Part shown: positions 8,448 to 16,815 of the stretch, one piece after another
Layout: each line of letters opens with the position of its first letter
Position numbering within the stretch: the stretch's first letter is position 1
NCBI RefSeq assembly: GCF_024723325.1
Contig: NZ_JANQCH010000001.1
Coordinates: forward strand, 1-64,000
From: Agrococcus sp. HG114
Lineage (GTDB): Bacteria; Actinomycetota; Actinomycetes; Actinomycetales; Microbacteriaceae
DNA: 64,000 nt
Direction of reading: 5' to 3'
Position numbers and translations under genes: made by a program
The notes under the pieces: model-generated
What the model saw: the letters and a program-made list of their open reading frames with translations, nothing else
Told to the model about the DNA's origin: nothing
Databases searched by the model: none

Positions 8448-9344
8448 TCAGCGCTCCCCCGTCGACAGGTGCGGATGGCCCGCCACGAGCGCCCGCATCG
8501 CGTCCGCGATCACCCGCACCCGCAGCAGCTCGGTGAGGTCGCGCGGCACGACGAGCCAGTAGGTGCGGCTGATACGAAGCTCCTCCGGCAGCACGCCGAC
8601 GAGCGACGGGTCGGCGGCGCCGATGTAGGTCGGCAGGATCGCGACGCCGAGCCCGGCGCGGGCAGCGCTGTGCTGCCCGGTGATGTTGTTGGTCTGCAGC
8701 CGGGCGTGCCCGCGCGGCAGCAGCTCGTCGAGGATCCGCAGCGGCGCGACGTCGAGCAGCGCCTCGACGTACCAGATGAGGTCGTGGTCCCGCCGCAGCT
8801 CCTCCACCGACCCCGGCGTCCCGTGCCGCTCGAGGTACTCGCGCGACGCATAGGCGCGCAGCTCGTAGTCGGCGAGGTGCCGCACCGCCGCCGCCCGCGG
8901 CGAGGGCTTCTCGAGCGTCACAGCCAGGTCGAAGTCGCGCGCGGTGATGAGGTCGTGGCTCGTCGCGGTGATCACCTCGACCGACAGGCCCGGGTGCGCG
9001 TCGAGCAGCGGCCGCAGCCCGGGCACGAGCACGTTCGCCCCGAAGCCGTCGGGCGCGAGCAGCCGCGCGGTGCCGCTCAGCTCCCCCGCGCGCGAGACGA
9101 CCGCCTCGAGCGCGCGGGCGACGCTCGACTCGACCGCCTCCGCGTGCGGCAGCACGAGCCGCGCCGACTCGGTGATGCGCCAGCCCTGAGGCGTGCGGTC
9201 GAACATCCGCACCCCCAGCTCCTGCTCGAGCCGGCTGATGCGCCGCGACACGGTCGTCTCGTCGACCTGCAGGCGCGCCGCCGCGTCGCGCAGCCGGCCC
9301 GTGCGCGCGACTTCGAGCAGGAATCGCAGGTTCTCGGCATCCAC
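8448..9344 (-). CDS. LysR family transcriptional regulator
   Basis: A 298-residue LysR-type regulator. The amino-terminal winged helix is LRFLLEVARTGRLRDAAARL followed by ETTVSRRISRLEQELGVRMF, and the rest is a periplasmic-binding-protein-like effector domain (LLAPDGFGANVLVPGLRPLL onward). I place the start at GTG 9344 because upstream codons of the open frame have no LysR similarity. It diverges from the iron alcohol dehydrogenase/mmsA pair over about 120 bp, the standard arrangement for autoregulation and activation of the divergent gene. The wording TVSRRISRLEQELGV groups it with AaeR/DhcR-like LysRs; the inducer is unknown. Confidence 0.87.
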   Translation of the reverse strand: MDAENLRFLLEVARTGRLRDAAARLQVDETTVSRRISRLEQELGVRMFDRTPQGWRITESARLVLPHAEAVESSVARALEAVVSRAGELSGTARLLAPDGFGANVLVPGLRPLLDAHPGLSVEVITATSHDLITARDFDLAVTLEKPSPRAAAVRHLADYELRAYASREYLERHGTPGSVEELRRDHDLIWYVEALLDVAPLRILDELLPRGHARLQTNNITGQHSAARAGLGVAILPTYIGAADPSLVGVLPEELRISRTYWLVVPRDLTELLRVRVIADAMRALVAGHPHLSTGER

Positions 9345-9462
9345 TCGACCATTCTGCACTTCTGCAGTTCGTCCTGCGCCATTGGCCGTTGACGCCTGCA
9401 CGAGCGCCTGGCGATGCTGGTCCCATCCTCTTGACGGATCCGACCACGAAGGCGTGCACCCG

Positions 9463-10623
9463 GTGAGCTTCGACATCAACACCCCTCCCATCCTCCGCTT
9501 CGGCGCGGGCAGCGTCGACAGCATCGGCGGGCTCCTCAGCAGCCTGGGCGCGGCGCGGCCGATCGTCGTGACCGACGCGTTCCTCGTCTCGACGGGCGTC
9601 GCCGCGAGGGTGGCGGATGCGCTCGGCGCGGAAGGCCTGCAGGCCGCGGTCTACGACGGCACGATCCCCGACCCCACCACCGACTCGCTCGAGTCGGGCC
9701 TCGAGGCGATCCGGGCGCACGGCGCGGACAGCATCGTCGCGCTCGGCGGCGGCAGCCCGATCGACACCGCGAAGGCGCTCTCGGTGCTCGCGGTGCGCGG
9801 CGGCCACATGCGCGAGCTGAAGGCGCCGTTCCAGTTCACGGGGCGCGCGCTGCCGGTCATCGCGGTGCCGACCACGGCCGGCACGGGCTCCGAGGTCACG
9901 CAGTTCACGATCATCACCGACAGCGACTCGAACGAGAAGATGCTGTGCGCAGGCCCCGGCTACCTGCCGAAGGCCGCGGTCGTCGACTTCGAGCTCACGC
10001 TGTCGATGCCGCCGCGGCTCACCGCCGACACCGGCATCGACGCGCTCACCCACGCGATCGAGGCGTACGTGAGCCGCAAGGCCAACCCGGTCTCCGACAC
10101 CTACGCGCTCGCCGCGATCTCGCGCATCGGCCGCTACCTCCGCCGCGCCTACCGCGACGGCGGCGACCGCGAGGCGCGCGAGCAGATGATGATCGCCGCG
10201 ACCCTCGCCGGCATGGCGTTCTCGAACGCATCCGTCGCCCTCGTGCACGGCATGAGCCGGCCGCTCGGCGGGCACTTCCAGATCGCGCACGGCATGGCGA
10301 ACGCGATGCTGTTCGCCGAGATCACCGCCTTCTCTGTCGACCACGCCGTCGAGCGGTACGCGACGTGCGCGCGCACGCTCGGCGTCGCATCCGACACCGA
10401 CAGCGACGAGGCCGCGGCCGCCGCGCTCGTGCAGGAGCTGCGCGACCTCGCCCGCGAGGTCGAGGTGCCGACGCCCGCGACGCGCGGCATCGACCGCGCC
10501 GTGTGGGAGGAGCGGGTGCCGATCATGGCGCAGCAGGCGCTCGCCTCCGGCTCGCCGAACAACAACCCGCGAGTGCCGACGGCCGAGCAGGTCGAGCAGC
10601 TGTACCACGCGGTCTACGCCTGA
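9463..10623 (+). CDS. Iron-containing alcohol dehydrogenase / maleylacetate reductase-like
   Basis: A 386-residue group III (iron-dependent) alcohol dehydrogenase. GGGSPIDTAKALSVLA binds NAD, PTTAGTGSEVT is the family signature, and the metal ligands can be placed as D and H in DTGIDALTHAIEAYVS and the two histidines framing HGMSRPLGGHFQIAHGMANA. Family members include butanol, 1,3-propanediol and hydroxyacid-oxoacid dehydrogenases and maleylacetate reductase, so the substrate remains open. GTG 9463 with GAAGG ten bases upstream is the preferred start; GTG 9454 is possible. It lies 87 bp before mmsA and diverges from the LysR gene. Confidence 0.88.
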   Translation: MSFDINTPPILRFGAGSVDSIGGLLSSLGAARPIVVTDAFLVSTGVAARVADALGAEGLQAAVYDGTIPDPTTDSLESGLEAIRAHGADSIVALGGGSPIDTAKALSVLAVRGGHMRELKAPFQFTGRALPVIAVPTTAGTGSEVTQFTIITDSDSNEKMLCAGPGYLPKAAVVDFELTLSMPPRLTADTGIDALTHAIEAYVSRKANPVSDTYALAAISRIGRYLRRAYRDGGDREAREQMMIAATLAGMAFSNASVALVHGMSRPLGGHFQIAHGMANAMLFAEITAFSVDHAVERYATCARTLGVASDTDSDEAAAAALVQELRDLAREVEVPTPATRGIDRAVWEERVPIMAQQALASGSPNNNPRVPTAEQVEQLYHAVYA

Positions 10624-10710
10624 CCCTCCCCAGCGCAGCGCCCCACCGTCAAGGACGAAGCGCGCCGAGCGCGCCGCACCCCACGAACCTCAACGCAACC
10701 AGGAGCATCC

Positions 10711-12222
10711 ATGACCATCACCGAGCAGCCCACCACCACCGAGACGATCCCCCACTTCATCGCCGGCAGCCGCCGCGAGGGCTCGGGCCGCACCGCGCCC
10801 GTGTTCAACCCCGCGCTTGGCACGGTCGCGCGCGAGGTCGCGCTCGCGTCGGCCGACGAGGTCGCCGAGGCGATCGCGGCGGCGAAGGCGGCGTTCCCCG
10901 CTTGGCGCGACCTGTCGATCGCGAAGCGGCAGGCGATCATGTTCCGCTTCCGCGAGCTGCTCGTGGCGCGCAAGGACGACCTCGCGCGCATCATCACCGC
11001 CGAGCACGGCAAGGTGCACTCGGATGCGCTGGGCGAGATCGCGCGTGCGATCGAGGTCGTCGAGCTCGCGACCGCGTTTCCGCTCATGACGAAGGGCGAG
11101 TTCTCGGAGAACGTCTCGACCGGCGTCGACGTCTACTCGCTGCGCCAGCCGCTCGGCGTCGTGGGCATCATCAGCCCGTTCAACTTCCCGGCGATGGTGC
11201 CGCTGTGGTTCGCGCCGATCGCGCTCGCGGCCGGCAACTCGGTCGTGCTGAAGCCCTCCGAGAAGGACCCGTCGGCCGCAGTGTTCATCGCCGAGCTCTA
11301 CGCCGAGGCGGGCCTCCCCGCCGGCGTGCTCACCGTCGTGCACGGCGATAAGGAGGCGGTGGATGTGCTCCTCACCCACGAAGACGTCGCCGCGATCTCG
11401 TTCGTCGGCTCCACGCCGATCGCGCAGTACGTCTACGAGACGGGCTCGAAGCACGGCAAGCGCGTGCAGGCGCTCGGCGGCGCGAAGAACCACATGCTCG
11501 TGCTGCCCGACGCCGACCTCGACGTGACCGCGGACGCGGCCGTGAACGCCGGCTTCGGCTCGGCGGGCGAGCGCTGCATGGCCATCTCGGTGGTCCTCGC
11601 GGTCGAGTCGATCGCCGACGAGCTGCAGGCGAAGATCGCCGAGCGGATGCAGGGCATCCGCACCGGGGACGGCACGCGAGACAACGACATGGGCCCGCTC
11701 ATCTCGGCGGCCCACCGCGACAAGGTCGTCGGCTACATCGGCACCGCCGAGGCGGATGGCGCGACCGTGGTGGTCGACGGCCGCGACCCCGAGGTCGACG
11801 GCGACCCGAACGGCTTCTGGGTCAAGCCCACGCTGCTCGACAAGGTGCCGACGGAGTCGAAGGCGTACCAGGAGGAGATCTTCGGCCCGGTGCTCTCGAT
11901 CGTCCGCGTCGCCTCGTACGAGGAGGGGCTCGAGCTCATCAACGCCAACCCGTTCGGCAACGGCACGGCGATCTTCACCAACGACGGCGGCGCCGCGCGC
12001 CGGTTCCAGAACGAGGTGCAGGTCGGCATGGTCGGCGTGAACGTGCCGATCCCGGTGCCGGTCGGCTACCACTCGTTCGGCGGCTGGAAGCAGTCGGCGT
12101 TCGGCCAGGGCAAGGCCTACGGCAAGCACGCCTTCGACTTCTACACCCGCGAGAAGGTCGTGACGAGCCGCTGGCTCGACCCGAGCCACGGCGGCCTGAA
12201 TCTCGGCTTCCCCTCGAACTGA
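10711..12222 (+). CDS. mmsA: CoA-acylating methylmalonate-semialdehyde dehydrogenase, full-length copy
   Basis: A 503-residue CoA-dependent methylmalonate/malonate-semialdehyde dehydrogenase, converting the semialdehyde to propionyl- or acetyl-CoA with NAD in valine, beta-alanine or inositol breakdown. Family traits are SPFNFPAMVPLWFAPIALA, the FVGSTPIAQYVY segment, asparagine instead of the usual catalytic glutamate region (GGAKNHMLVLPDADLD), the nucleophile cysteine in GSAGERCMAIS (about residue 291), and GGWKQSAFGQG at the carboxy end. AGGAG seven bases upstream fits ATG 10711. Bases 10819-11903 are identical to the truncated copy at 49215-50299. It ends just before a strong bidirectional hairpin. 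Confidence 0.95.
   Translation: MTITEQPTTTETIPHFIAGSRREGSGRTAPVFNPALGTVAREVALASADEVAEAIAAAKAAFPAWRDLSIAKRQAIMFRFRELLVARKDDLARIITAEHGKVHSDALGEIARAIEVVELATAFPLMTKGEFSENVSTGVDVYSLRQPLGVVGIISPFNFPAMVPLWFAPIALAAGNSVVLKPSEKDPSAAVFIAELYAEAGLPAGVLTVVHGDKEAVDVLLTHEDVAAISFVGSTPIAQYVYETGSKHGKRVQALGGAKNHMLVLPDADLDVTADAAVNAGFGSAGERCMAISVVLAVESIADELQAKIAERMQGIRTGDGTRDNDMGPLISAAHRDKVVGYIGTAEADGATVVVDGRDPEVDGDPNGFWVKPTLLDKVPTESKAYQEEIFGPVLSIVRVASYEEGLELINANPFGNGTAIFTNDGGAARRFQNEVQVGMVGVNVPIPVPVGYHSFGGWKQSAFGQGKAYGKHAFDFYTREKVVTSRWLDPSHGGLNLGFPSN
10819..11903 (+). repeat. Long direct repeat, copy 1 (inside mmsA)
   Basis: 1,085 bp that I read as base-for-base identical to 49215-50299 (constant offset 38,396). 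Outside it the copies differ: upstream the alignment degrades within 20 bp, and downstream there are scattered synonymous changes from 11904 on. Sharp edges of perfect identity inside two otherwise diverged paralogues are the mark of gene conversion or a very recent patchwork duplication. Confidence 0.9.
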
Positions 12223-12230
12223 CGCCGCGC

Positions 12231-12273
12231 ACGGTGCAGGGCGCGCCCCGGCCGGGGGCGCGCCGTGCACCGT
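12231..12273. terminator. Bidirectional hairpin between mmsA and isochorismatase gene
   Basis: Two 19-base arms with one mismatch (12231-12249 and 12255-12273) enclose a five-base loop, starting nine bases after the mmsA stop and ending one base before the stop of the convergent gene. No U-tract follows, as is common in high-GC actinobacteria. Confidence 0.75.
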
Positions 12274-12274
12274 C

Positions 12275-12862
12275 TCAGGCGGCGGGTGCGGCGGCGCCGA
12301 CGAGCTCGGAGGTCCGGGTGAGCGAGACCATCGGCGCGAGCATGCCCATGAGGGCCACCGCCTGGTCGTGGGCCTCCTCTGTGGCGCCAGCGCACGCATC
12401 CGTCACGACCGTCACCTGCTTGCCCGCGTCGACGGCGCCGAGCACCGTCGAGAGCACGCAGCAGTCGGTCGCGACGCCGCACACGACGAGGTCGCGGCCC
12501 TCCGTGAGCGCGGCGAGCTCGTCGCCCCACTTCGAGAACGTCGGCAGCGAGAGCACGGAGTCGCTCGGGCGCACCGGCATCGTGAGGTCCCACGCGGTTG
12601 AATCGGGCGCCTCGCGGCACGCCGACCACCGGTCGTAGTAGGCGCGCCAGCTGCCGAGCTCGGCGGGATCCCGTACGAACCGTGTCCAGATCACCGGCCC
12701 GGCCGACACCTCCACCAGCCGGCCGATCCGGTCGGCCGCGGCGTCGTAGCCGCCCGTCGACCACTGGCTCCCGGGGTCGCGGAAGATGCGCTGCATGTCG
12801 ATCACGACGAGGGCGGGCGGCCGTGCGTCCGCCCGACCGCCGCCCAGCACGGCGCCTGTCAC
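12275..12862 (-). CDS. Isochorismatase-like cysteine hydrolase
   Basis: A 195-residue hydrolase of the isochorismatase superfamily. The catalytic triad is visible as D in LVVIDMQRIF (about 21), K in PTFSKWGDEL, and C in GVATDCCVLSTVL, so it is probably an active amidase (nicotinamidase, N-carbamoyl-hydrolase, peroxyureidoacrylate-type) rather than a vinyl-ether hydrolase. Its ATG overlaps the NCS1 permease stop (ATGA), so the two are coupled; it ends the leftward flavin reductase-permease-hydrolase operon. By analogy with RutB it could release ammonia or a carbamate from an N-containing oxidation product. Confidence 0.88.
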   Translation of the reverse strand: MTGAVLGGGRADARPPALVVIDMQRIFRDPGSQWSTGGYDAAADRIGRLVEVSAGPVIWTRFVRDPAELGSWRAYYDRWSACREAPDSTAWDLTMPVRPSDSVLSLPTFSKWGDELAALTEGRDLVVCGVATDCCVLSTVLGAVDAGKQVTVVTDACAGATEEAHDQAVALMGMLAPMVSLTRTSELVGAAAPAA

Positions 12863-14280
12863 GCCGACACCGTATCCACCGACGGCGTCGCCGTCGCCCG
12901 CCGGCGCGAGAGCGATGGCAGCCTCCGCAGCAACAGGTAGGCGACCGCGGCACCGAGGGCGCCGGCCAGGTAGGCGACGTCACCCACGCTGGAGAAGGTG
13001 CTCGCGAGCGGCCCGGTGAAGAGCGTCGAGTTCCAGAAGAGCGCCGAGAACGCGCAGCCGATGATCCAGGCGACGAAGCCCCACTCGAACGTGCGCTTGG
13101 GGTCGAACAGCTGCCGCACGCCCGCGACGCCGAGCGGCCGCATGCGCAGGTAGTAGTCGAGCAGCAGGATCGTGCTGAACGGCACGACGAGGTAGGCGAG
13201 GATCAGCAGGAAGTCGTAGAACGCTCCGTAGGGGTTGCCCTGCATGAGCAGCGTCACGCCGAGGCTGATGGCGGCGATGACGACGACGCCGACCACGCGG
13301 TTGACCGGGATGCGGATCGTGAGCAGCGAGAGCGAGCCGCCGTAGAGGTTCATGGCGCTCACCGGCAGGGTCGACAGCACGACGGTCAACATTGCGACGG
13401 GCGCCCACGCGCCGGTCATCTCGGCGAGCGCCTGGATCGCGTCGAGCTCGCCTGCGAAGCTCGAGACGAGCACGCCGATGCCGCCGAGCCACATCATGGC
13501 CACGAACGTGCCGGCCGCGGTGTAGAGCGTGACCTTCGCGTGCGAGGTCGTGCGCGGCAGGTAGCGCGAGAAGTCGGAGGCGAACGGCGTCCAGGTCATC
13601 ACGTAGGCGAAGAAGAAGCCGGCGAAGGTCAACCAGCCCGCGAACTCACCCACGAAGTACGGGGCGTCGGTGTTCACCACCTGGGTGAACTCGGTGCGCT
13701 GCAGCGACAGGACCGTGATGACGGCGAAGAGGATCGCGAGCACGACCGTCGCGATCTTGTTGACCAGGTGGATGAGGTTGTGGCCCCAGATCGCGAACAC
13801 CGCCTGCACCGCGAAGATCGCGACCGCCGCCGCCCAGAAGGGCACCTCGACGAGCTGCTGCAGTGCGAGCACCGCGAAGACGGTGTTGACGGCGGTCCAG
13901 CCGATCGCCGACACGACGGTGAGCAGGGCGATGGGCAGGAAGTTCCCGAGGAAGCCCATGGGCCCCCGGCCCTGCACCTGCTGCGGCACGCCCAGCTTCG
14001 TCCCGATGCCGGCGAGCACGCCCATGACGACCGCGCCGAGCAGGGTGCCGACGGCGACGGCGCTGAGCCCCTGCCAGACGGTCAGGCCGAACAGCGATGA
14101 GAAGAAGCCCGATACGAGCACGGCGAGCACCATGTTCGCGGCGAACCACAGGGTGAACTGATGCCGCGGGTGTCCGTGGCGCTCGGCGACCGGGATCTCC
14201 TCGGTCGCGAACGGCTCCGTGCGCGTGAGCGACGTGCCGTAGGTCGGGACGCTCGTGGCCCCAGGGTCGATCTCGGTCAT
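12859..14280 (-). CDS. NCS1 family purine-cytosine-type permease
   Basis: A 473-residue integral membrane transporter of the NCS1 (purine/cytosine permease) family, importing nucleobases, hydantoins or vitamins with H+ or Na+. About twelve hydrophobic segments are visible, from FTLWFAANMVLAVLVSGFF to LAGALGAAVAYLLLRRL. Family motifs include QVQGRGPMGFLGNFLPIA and AIGWTAVNTVFAVLA in the first third and MTWTPFASDFSRYLP near the middle (the FASDYSRY region). It is stop-start coupled with the isochorismatase-like hydrolase and lies 72 bp from the flavin reductase fusion, implying that the pathway's substrate is an N-heterocycle or similar amide. Confidence 0.9.
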   Translation of the reverse strand: MTEIDPGATSVPTYGTSLTRTEPFATEEIPVAERHGHPRHQFTLWFAANMVLAVLVSGFFSSLFGLTVWQGLSAVAVGTLLGAVVMGVLAGIGTKLGVPQQVQGRGPMGFLGNFLPIALLTVVSAIGWTAVNTVFAVLALQQLVEVPFWAAAVAIFAVQAVFAIWGHNLIHLVNKIATVVLAILFAVITVLSLQRTEFTQVVNTDAPYFVGEFAGWLTFAGFFFAYVMTWTPFASDFSRYLPRTTSHAKVTLYTAAGTFVAMMWLGGIGVLVSSFAGELDAIQALAEMTGAWAPVAMLTVVLSTLPVSAMNLYGGSLSLLTIRIPVNRVVGVVVIAAISLGVTLLMQGNPYGAFYDFLLILAYLVVPFSTILLLDYYLRMRPLGVAGVRQLFDPKRTFEWGFVAWIIGCAFSALFWNSTLFTGPLASTFSSVGDVAYLAGALGAAVAYLLLRRLPSLSRRRATATPSVDTVSA

Positions 14281-14352
14281 GGCGACGCTGCCTTCTTGGT
14301 GACTCGATGGTGGATGGGTTGGGTCGTGCTCGGGCCCGGAGGCTCCGGGTCG

Positions 14353-15321
14353 TCAGAGCTCGGTGAGCGAGGACCCGTCGAAGAACTGCCCCGCCTTGTA
14401 GACGATGGGCGTGCGGTCGGTGACCTCGGCGTGGATGACGCGGGCGATGAAGACGGTGTGGGTGCGAGCCTGGAAGCGCTCCTTGATCTCCGCCTCGATC
14501 GAGGCGGAGGAGCCGTCGAGGAGCGGGCTGCCCTGCGGGCCCTTCCGCCAGTCGACGTGCGCGAACTTGTCGGGCTCGCGCGAGGCGAAGGTCGCGAGGG
14601 TGTCGCCCTGCTCGGTGCTGAGGATGTTGATCCCGAGGTGCCGGGAGTGGAAGAGCGCCGGGTAGGTCGACGATGTCTTCTGCACGCAGACGAGCACGAG
14701 CGGCGGGTCGAGCGAGACAGACGCGTAGGAGTTCGCGGCGAGCCCGCGCGGGCGACCCTCCGCATCCGTGGTCGTGACGACCGTCACGCCCGTGACGAAC
14801 TGCCGGTTGAAGCCCTTGAGCGCCTCGCGCTGCGCGCCGGAGAGGTCGTCGACGACCGACGCCTCAGGCTCCGGCTCGAGCGCGGCGCGGAGCGACGGCA
14901 CGCCGAGGTCGGCGAGCAGCTCGCTCTGATCCCAGGTGACGCGCTCGAAGGCGATGCGGCCGTCGTGCAGCCGGCCCTGGTTGGAGCCGCGCGTCTGCAC
15001 GCGCGTGCCGGTCGCGGGCACCTCGCCGAGGTCGTGCGCGAAGGTGCCGGTGCTGCTCCAGAAGATGGCGAAGTCGTCGCCGTCGATGATGAGTTGCTCG
15101 ACCGTGGTCGAGAGGTCGGGGAACGCCGCTCGGATCTGCAGGATCTCGCGCTTGTGCGCCGCGAGGTCCCAGCGCGCCCCGCTCGCTGCGCTCTCGCGCA
15201 CGAAGTCCGCGGTCATCAGCTCGTCGAGCCGGTCGACCTCGCCGCGATCCCAGGCGGCCTCCCACACGGCGCGCACGGCGCTGCGGATGTCAGTGGTGAC
15301 AGCTTCCGTGGTGTCTGGCAT
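14353..15321 (-). CDS. SnoaL-like domain fused to flavin reductase
   Basis: A 322-residue two-domain protein. Residues about 1-135 resemble SnoaL/ester-cyclase proteins: an amino-terminal helix (AVRAVWEAAWDRGEVDRLDEL), then FPDLSTTVEQLIIDGDDFAI and a carboxy strand GRIAFERVTWDQ. Residues about 158-322 are a flavin reductase (RutF/HpaC-like) domain: FVTGVTVVTTTDAEGRPRGLAANSYASVSLDPPLVLVCVQ, with a GINILSTEQ strand. The second domain should supply reduced FMN/FAD, fitting the luciferase-like monooxygenase encoded at 19850. The ATG at 15321 lies inside a TGGCATGCAAG box. Fusion of these two domains in one chain is unusual. Confidence 0.85.
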   Translation of the reverse strand: MPDTTEAVTTDIRSAVRAVWEAAWDRGEVDRLDELMTADFVRESAASGARWDLAAHKREILQIRAAFPDLSTTVEQLIIDGDDFAIFWSSTGTFAHDLGEVPATGTRVQTRGSNQGRLHDGRIAFERVTWDQSELLADLGVPSLRAALEPEPEASVVDDLSGAQREALKGFNRQFVTGVTVVTTTDAEGRPRGLAANSYASVSLDPPLVLVCVQKTSSTYPALFHSRHLGINILSTEQGDTLATFASREPDKFAHVDWRKGPQGSPLLDGSSASIEAEIKERFQARTHTVFIARVIHAEVTDRTPIVYKAGQFFDGSSLTEL

Positions 15322-15326
15322 GCAAG
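15316..15326. promoter_or_regulatory. Candidate GntR operator, copy 1 (TGGCATGCAAG)
   Basis: First of three identical 11-mers with palindromic GCATGC core between the divergent flavin reductase and GntR genes. It overlaps the start codon of the leftward gene. FCD-type GntR proteins typically bind short palindromes of this size. Confidence 0.55.
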
Positions 15327-15403
15327 TGATCGTAGGTGTCGACAACAGAGTCGTCAAGTACCGGCCCAAAACGGAGGAAAACCTCGGATGCGTTGCGATT
15401 AGG

Positions 15404-15414
15404 TGGCATGCAAG
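15404..15414. promoter_or_regulatory. Candidate GntR operator, copy 2 (TGGCATGCAAG)
   Basis: Exact second copy, 20 bp (about two helical turns) before copy 3, so that a regulator could bind both on one DNA face. Confidence 0.6.
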
Positions 15415-15423
15415 GTACGGTCT

Positions 15424-15434
15424 TGGCATGCAAG
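15424..15434. promoter_or_regulatory. Candidate GntR operator, copy 3 (TGGCATGCAAG)
   Basis: Exact third copy, overlapping the ATG (15428) of the GntR gene itself, which suggests autoregulation. Confidence 0.6.
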
Positions 15435-16150
15435 AGAATCTCGAGCGCTCCAGCGTCGGCGGCGGCACCGCCAGCGAGCCACCGCTGCTCGACCGCCTCC
15501 GCGCCCTCGTCCTCAGCGGCGAGTTCCCGCCTGGCGCCCCGCTGCCCGAGCTCTTCCTCGCGCAGGAGTTCCAGGTGAGCCGCACGCCCGTGCGGGAGGC
15601 GCTCAAGCAGCTCGAGAACGAGGGGCTGGTCGAGATCAGGCCGCGCGTCGGCACGTTCGTGCGCCAGCCCACGCGCCGCGAGATCGTCGAGCTGTTCGAG
15701 CTCAAGAGCGGGCTCGAGGGGCTCGCGGCCGGCCTCTTCGCCCGTCGCGGCAACGTGCCCGAGCTCGACGCGCTGCGCCGCAACCTGTCGGCCTCGGCCG
15801 AGGCCGTGCGGCGGGGCGACGGCGCGCTCTACGCGGTGCTCGTGCACGAGTTCCACAACTGCCTCATCGCGGGCGCCGACAACCGCAAGCTCACCGAGCA
15901 CTACGAGAGGCTCATGAACCAGCTCGCCTACCACCGGCTCGTGCGGAAGTCGGTCGACCAGCCCGGCCGCCTGCGCGACTCGCTGCACGAGCACGAGAGC
16001 ATCGTGCTCGCGATCGAGTCCCGCGACCACGTGGGCGCGGAGCTCGCCACCAGGCAGCACGTCGACGCCTCGAGCGCCTCGACGATGCGTGCCCTCGCGA
16101 GCGAGGCCGGGTCCGCGCCGGCCGACGAGCCGACGGGTGCCGGCGAATGA
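15428..16150 (+). CDS. GntR family regulator, FCD domain
   Basis: A 240-residue GntR/FCD regulator. The winged helix is at about residues 20-83 (LRALVLSGEFPPGAPLPE, then VSRTPVREALKQLENEGLV and RPRVGTFV), followed by the all-helical FCD ligand domain with ELFELKSGLEGLAAGLFA and the metal/ligand residues typical of FCD proteins (an H in LVHEFHNCLI and two H in SLHEHESIVLAI). It diverges from the flavin reductase-permease-hydrolase operon and overlaps the DUF1185 gene downstream (ATGA), so it probably controls both arms of the pathway. The ATG at 15428 has no strong ribosome-binding site and sits within an operator-like box. Confidence 0.9.
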   Translation: MQENLERSSVGGGTASEPPLLDRLRALVLSGEFPPGAPLPELFLAQEFQVSRTPVREALKQLENEGLVEIRPRVGTFVRQPTRREIVELFELKSGLEGLAAGLFARRGNVPELDALRRNLSASAEAVRRGDGALYAVLVHEFHNCLIAGADNRKLTEHYERLMNQLAYHRLVRKSVDQPGRLRDSLHEHESIVLAIESRDHVGAELATRQHVDASSASTMRALASEAGSAPADEPTGAGE

Positions 16151-16815
16151 GGCTCCTCACCGCGCCTGCCGGCGCCGTCGACCTCACGAGCGCCTCGACG
16201 CTCCGCGGCTACGAGCCGATCGCCGCCGCCATCGGCCTCCGCGGCATCCGCACCGTCGTCGAGGAGCTCCCGGGTGCGCCAGCCGCGCCCGCGACCCGAC
16301 GCGCTGCCGCCATCGCGATCATCCGCAACCCGTGGGCGGGCACTGGCACCGACCACGATCTGCAGCCCGAGACCGAGCGCATCGCGCCCGTGCTCGCAAA
16401 GCTGCTGAGCGACCGGCTGCTCCACGCCCTCGGCGGGGCGGATGCGGTGCAGGCGTTCGGGAAAGCGGCGGTCGTCGGCGTCGACGGCGAGCTCGAGCAC
16501 GCGGGCGCCCTCATCCACACCCCCTACTTCGGCAACCTCGTGCGCGAGGCGCTCGGGGGGACCTCGATCCTGTGCTTCGCCGACGCGCGATCCGAGGCGG
16601 GCGAGAGCCACCGCATCCCGCTCTGGCACAAGACGGCCGCCGCGACGCGCGACTTCTATCAGTCGCTCGACGTGCACCTCGCTGACGCTCCCCACCGCGG
16701 CGAGATCGCCGTGATCGCGGGGGCGGCAACCGGCCCCCGCCCGCACGCCCGCATCGGGGATCGCGCGACCGACCGCGCCGTCACCTCCGACATCCTGAAG
16801 GGAATCACCCTGTGA
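16147..16815 (+). CDS. DUF1185 (amino acid synthesis family) protein 1
   Basis: A 222-residue protein of the DUF1185 or 'amino acid synthesis' family, whose biochemical function is not established. Conserved stretches are AIIRNPWAGTG (NPWxG), QAFGKAAVVGVDGELEHAGA, LIHTPYFGN and IPLWHKTAA. The same blocks in the same order occur in the next gene, so the two are tandem paralogues. Its ATG overlaps the GntR stop and its stop overlaps the GTG of the next gene, putting it firmly in the pathway operon. A role as a hetero-oligomeric enzyme with its neighbour is plausible but unproven. Confidence 0.82.
   Translation: MRLLTAPAGAVDLTSASTLRGYEPIAAAIGLRGIRTVVEELPGAPAAPATRRAAAIAIIRNPWAGTGTDHDLQPETERIAPVLAKLLSDRLLHALGGADAVQAFGKAAVVGVDGELEHAGALIHTPYFGNLVREALGGTSILCFADARSEAGESHRIPLWHKTAAATRDFYQSLDVHLADAPHRGEIAVIAGAATGPRPHARIGDRATDRAVTSDILKGITL

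Noticed and set aside
12598-14100. A 500-codon plus-strand frame opposite the NCS1 permease
   Set aside because: Product is charged, His/Asp/Arg-rich and motif-free, while the opposite strand encodes a clear twelve-helix permease.
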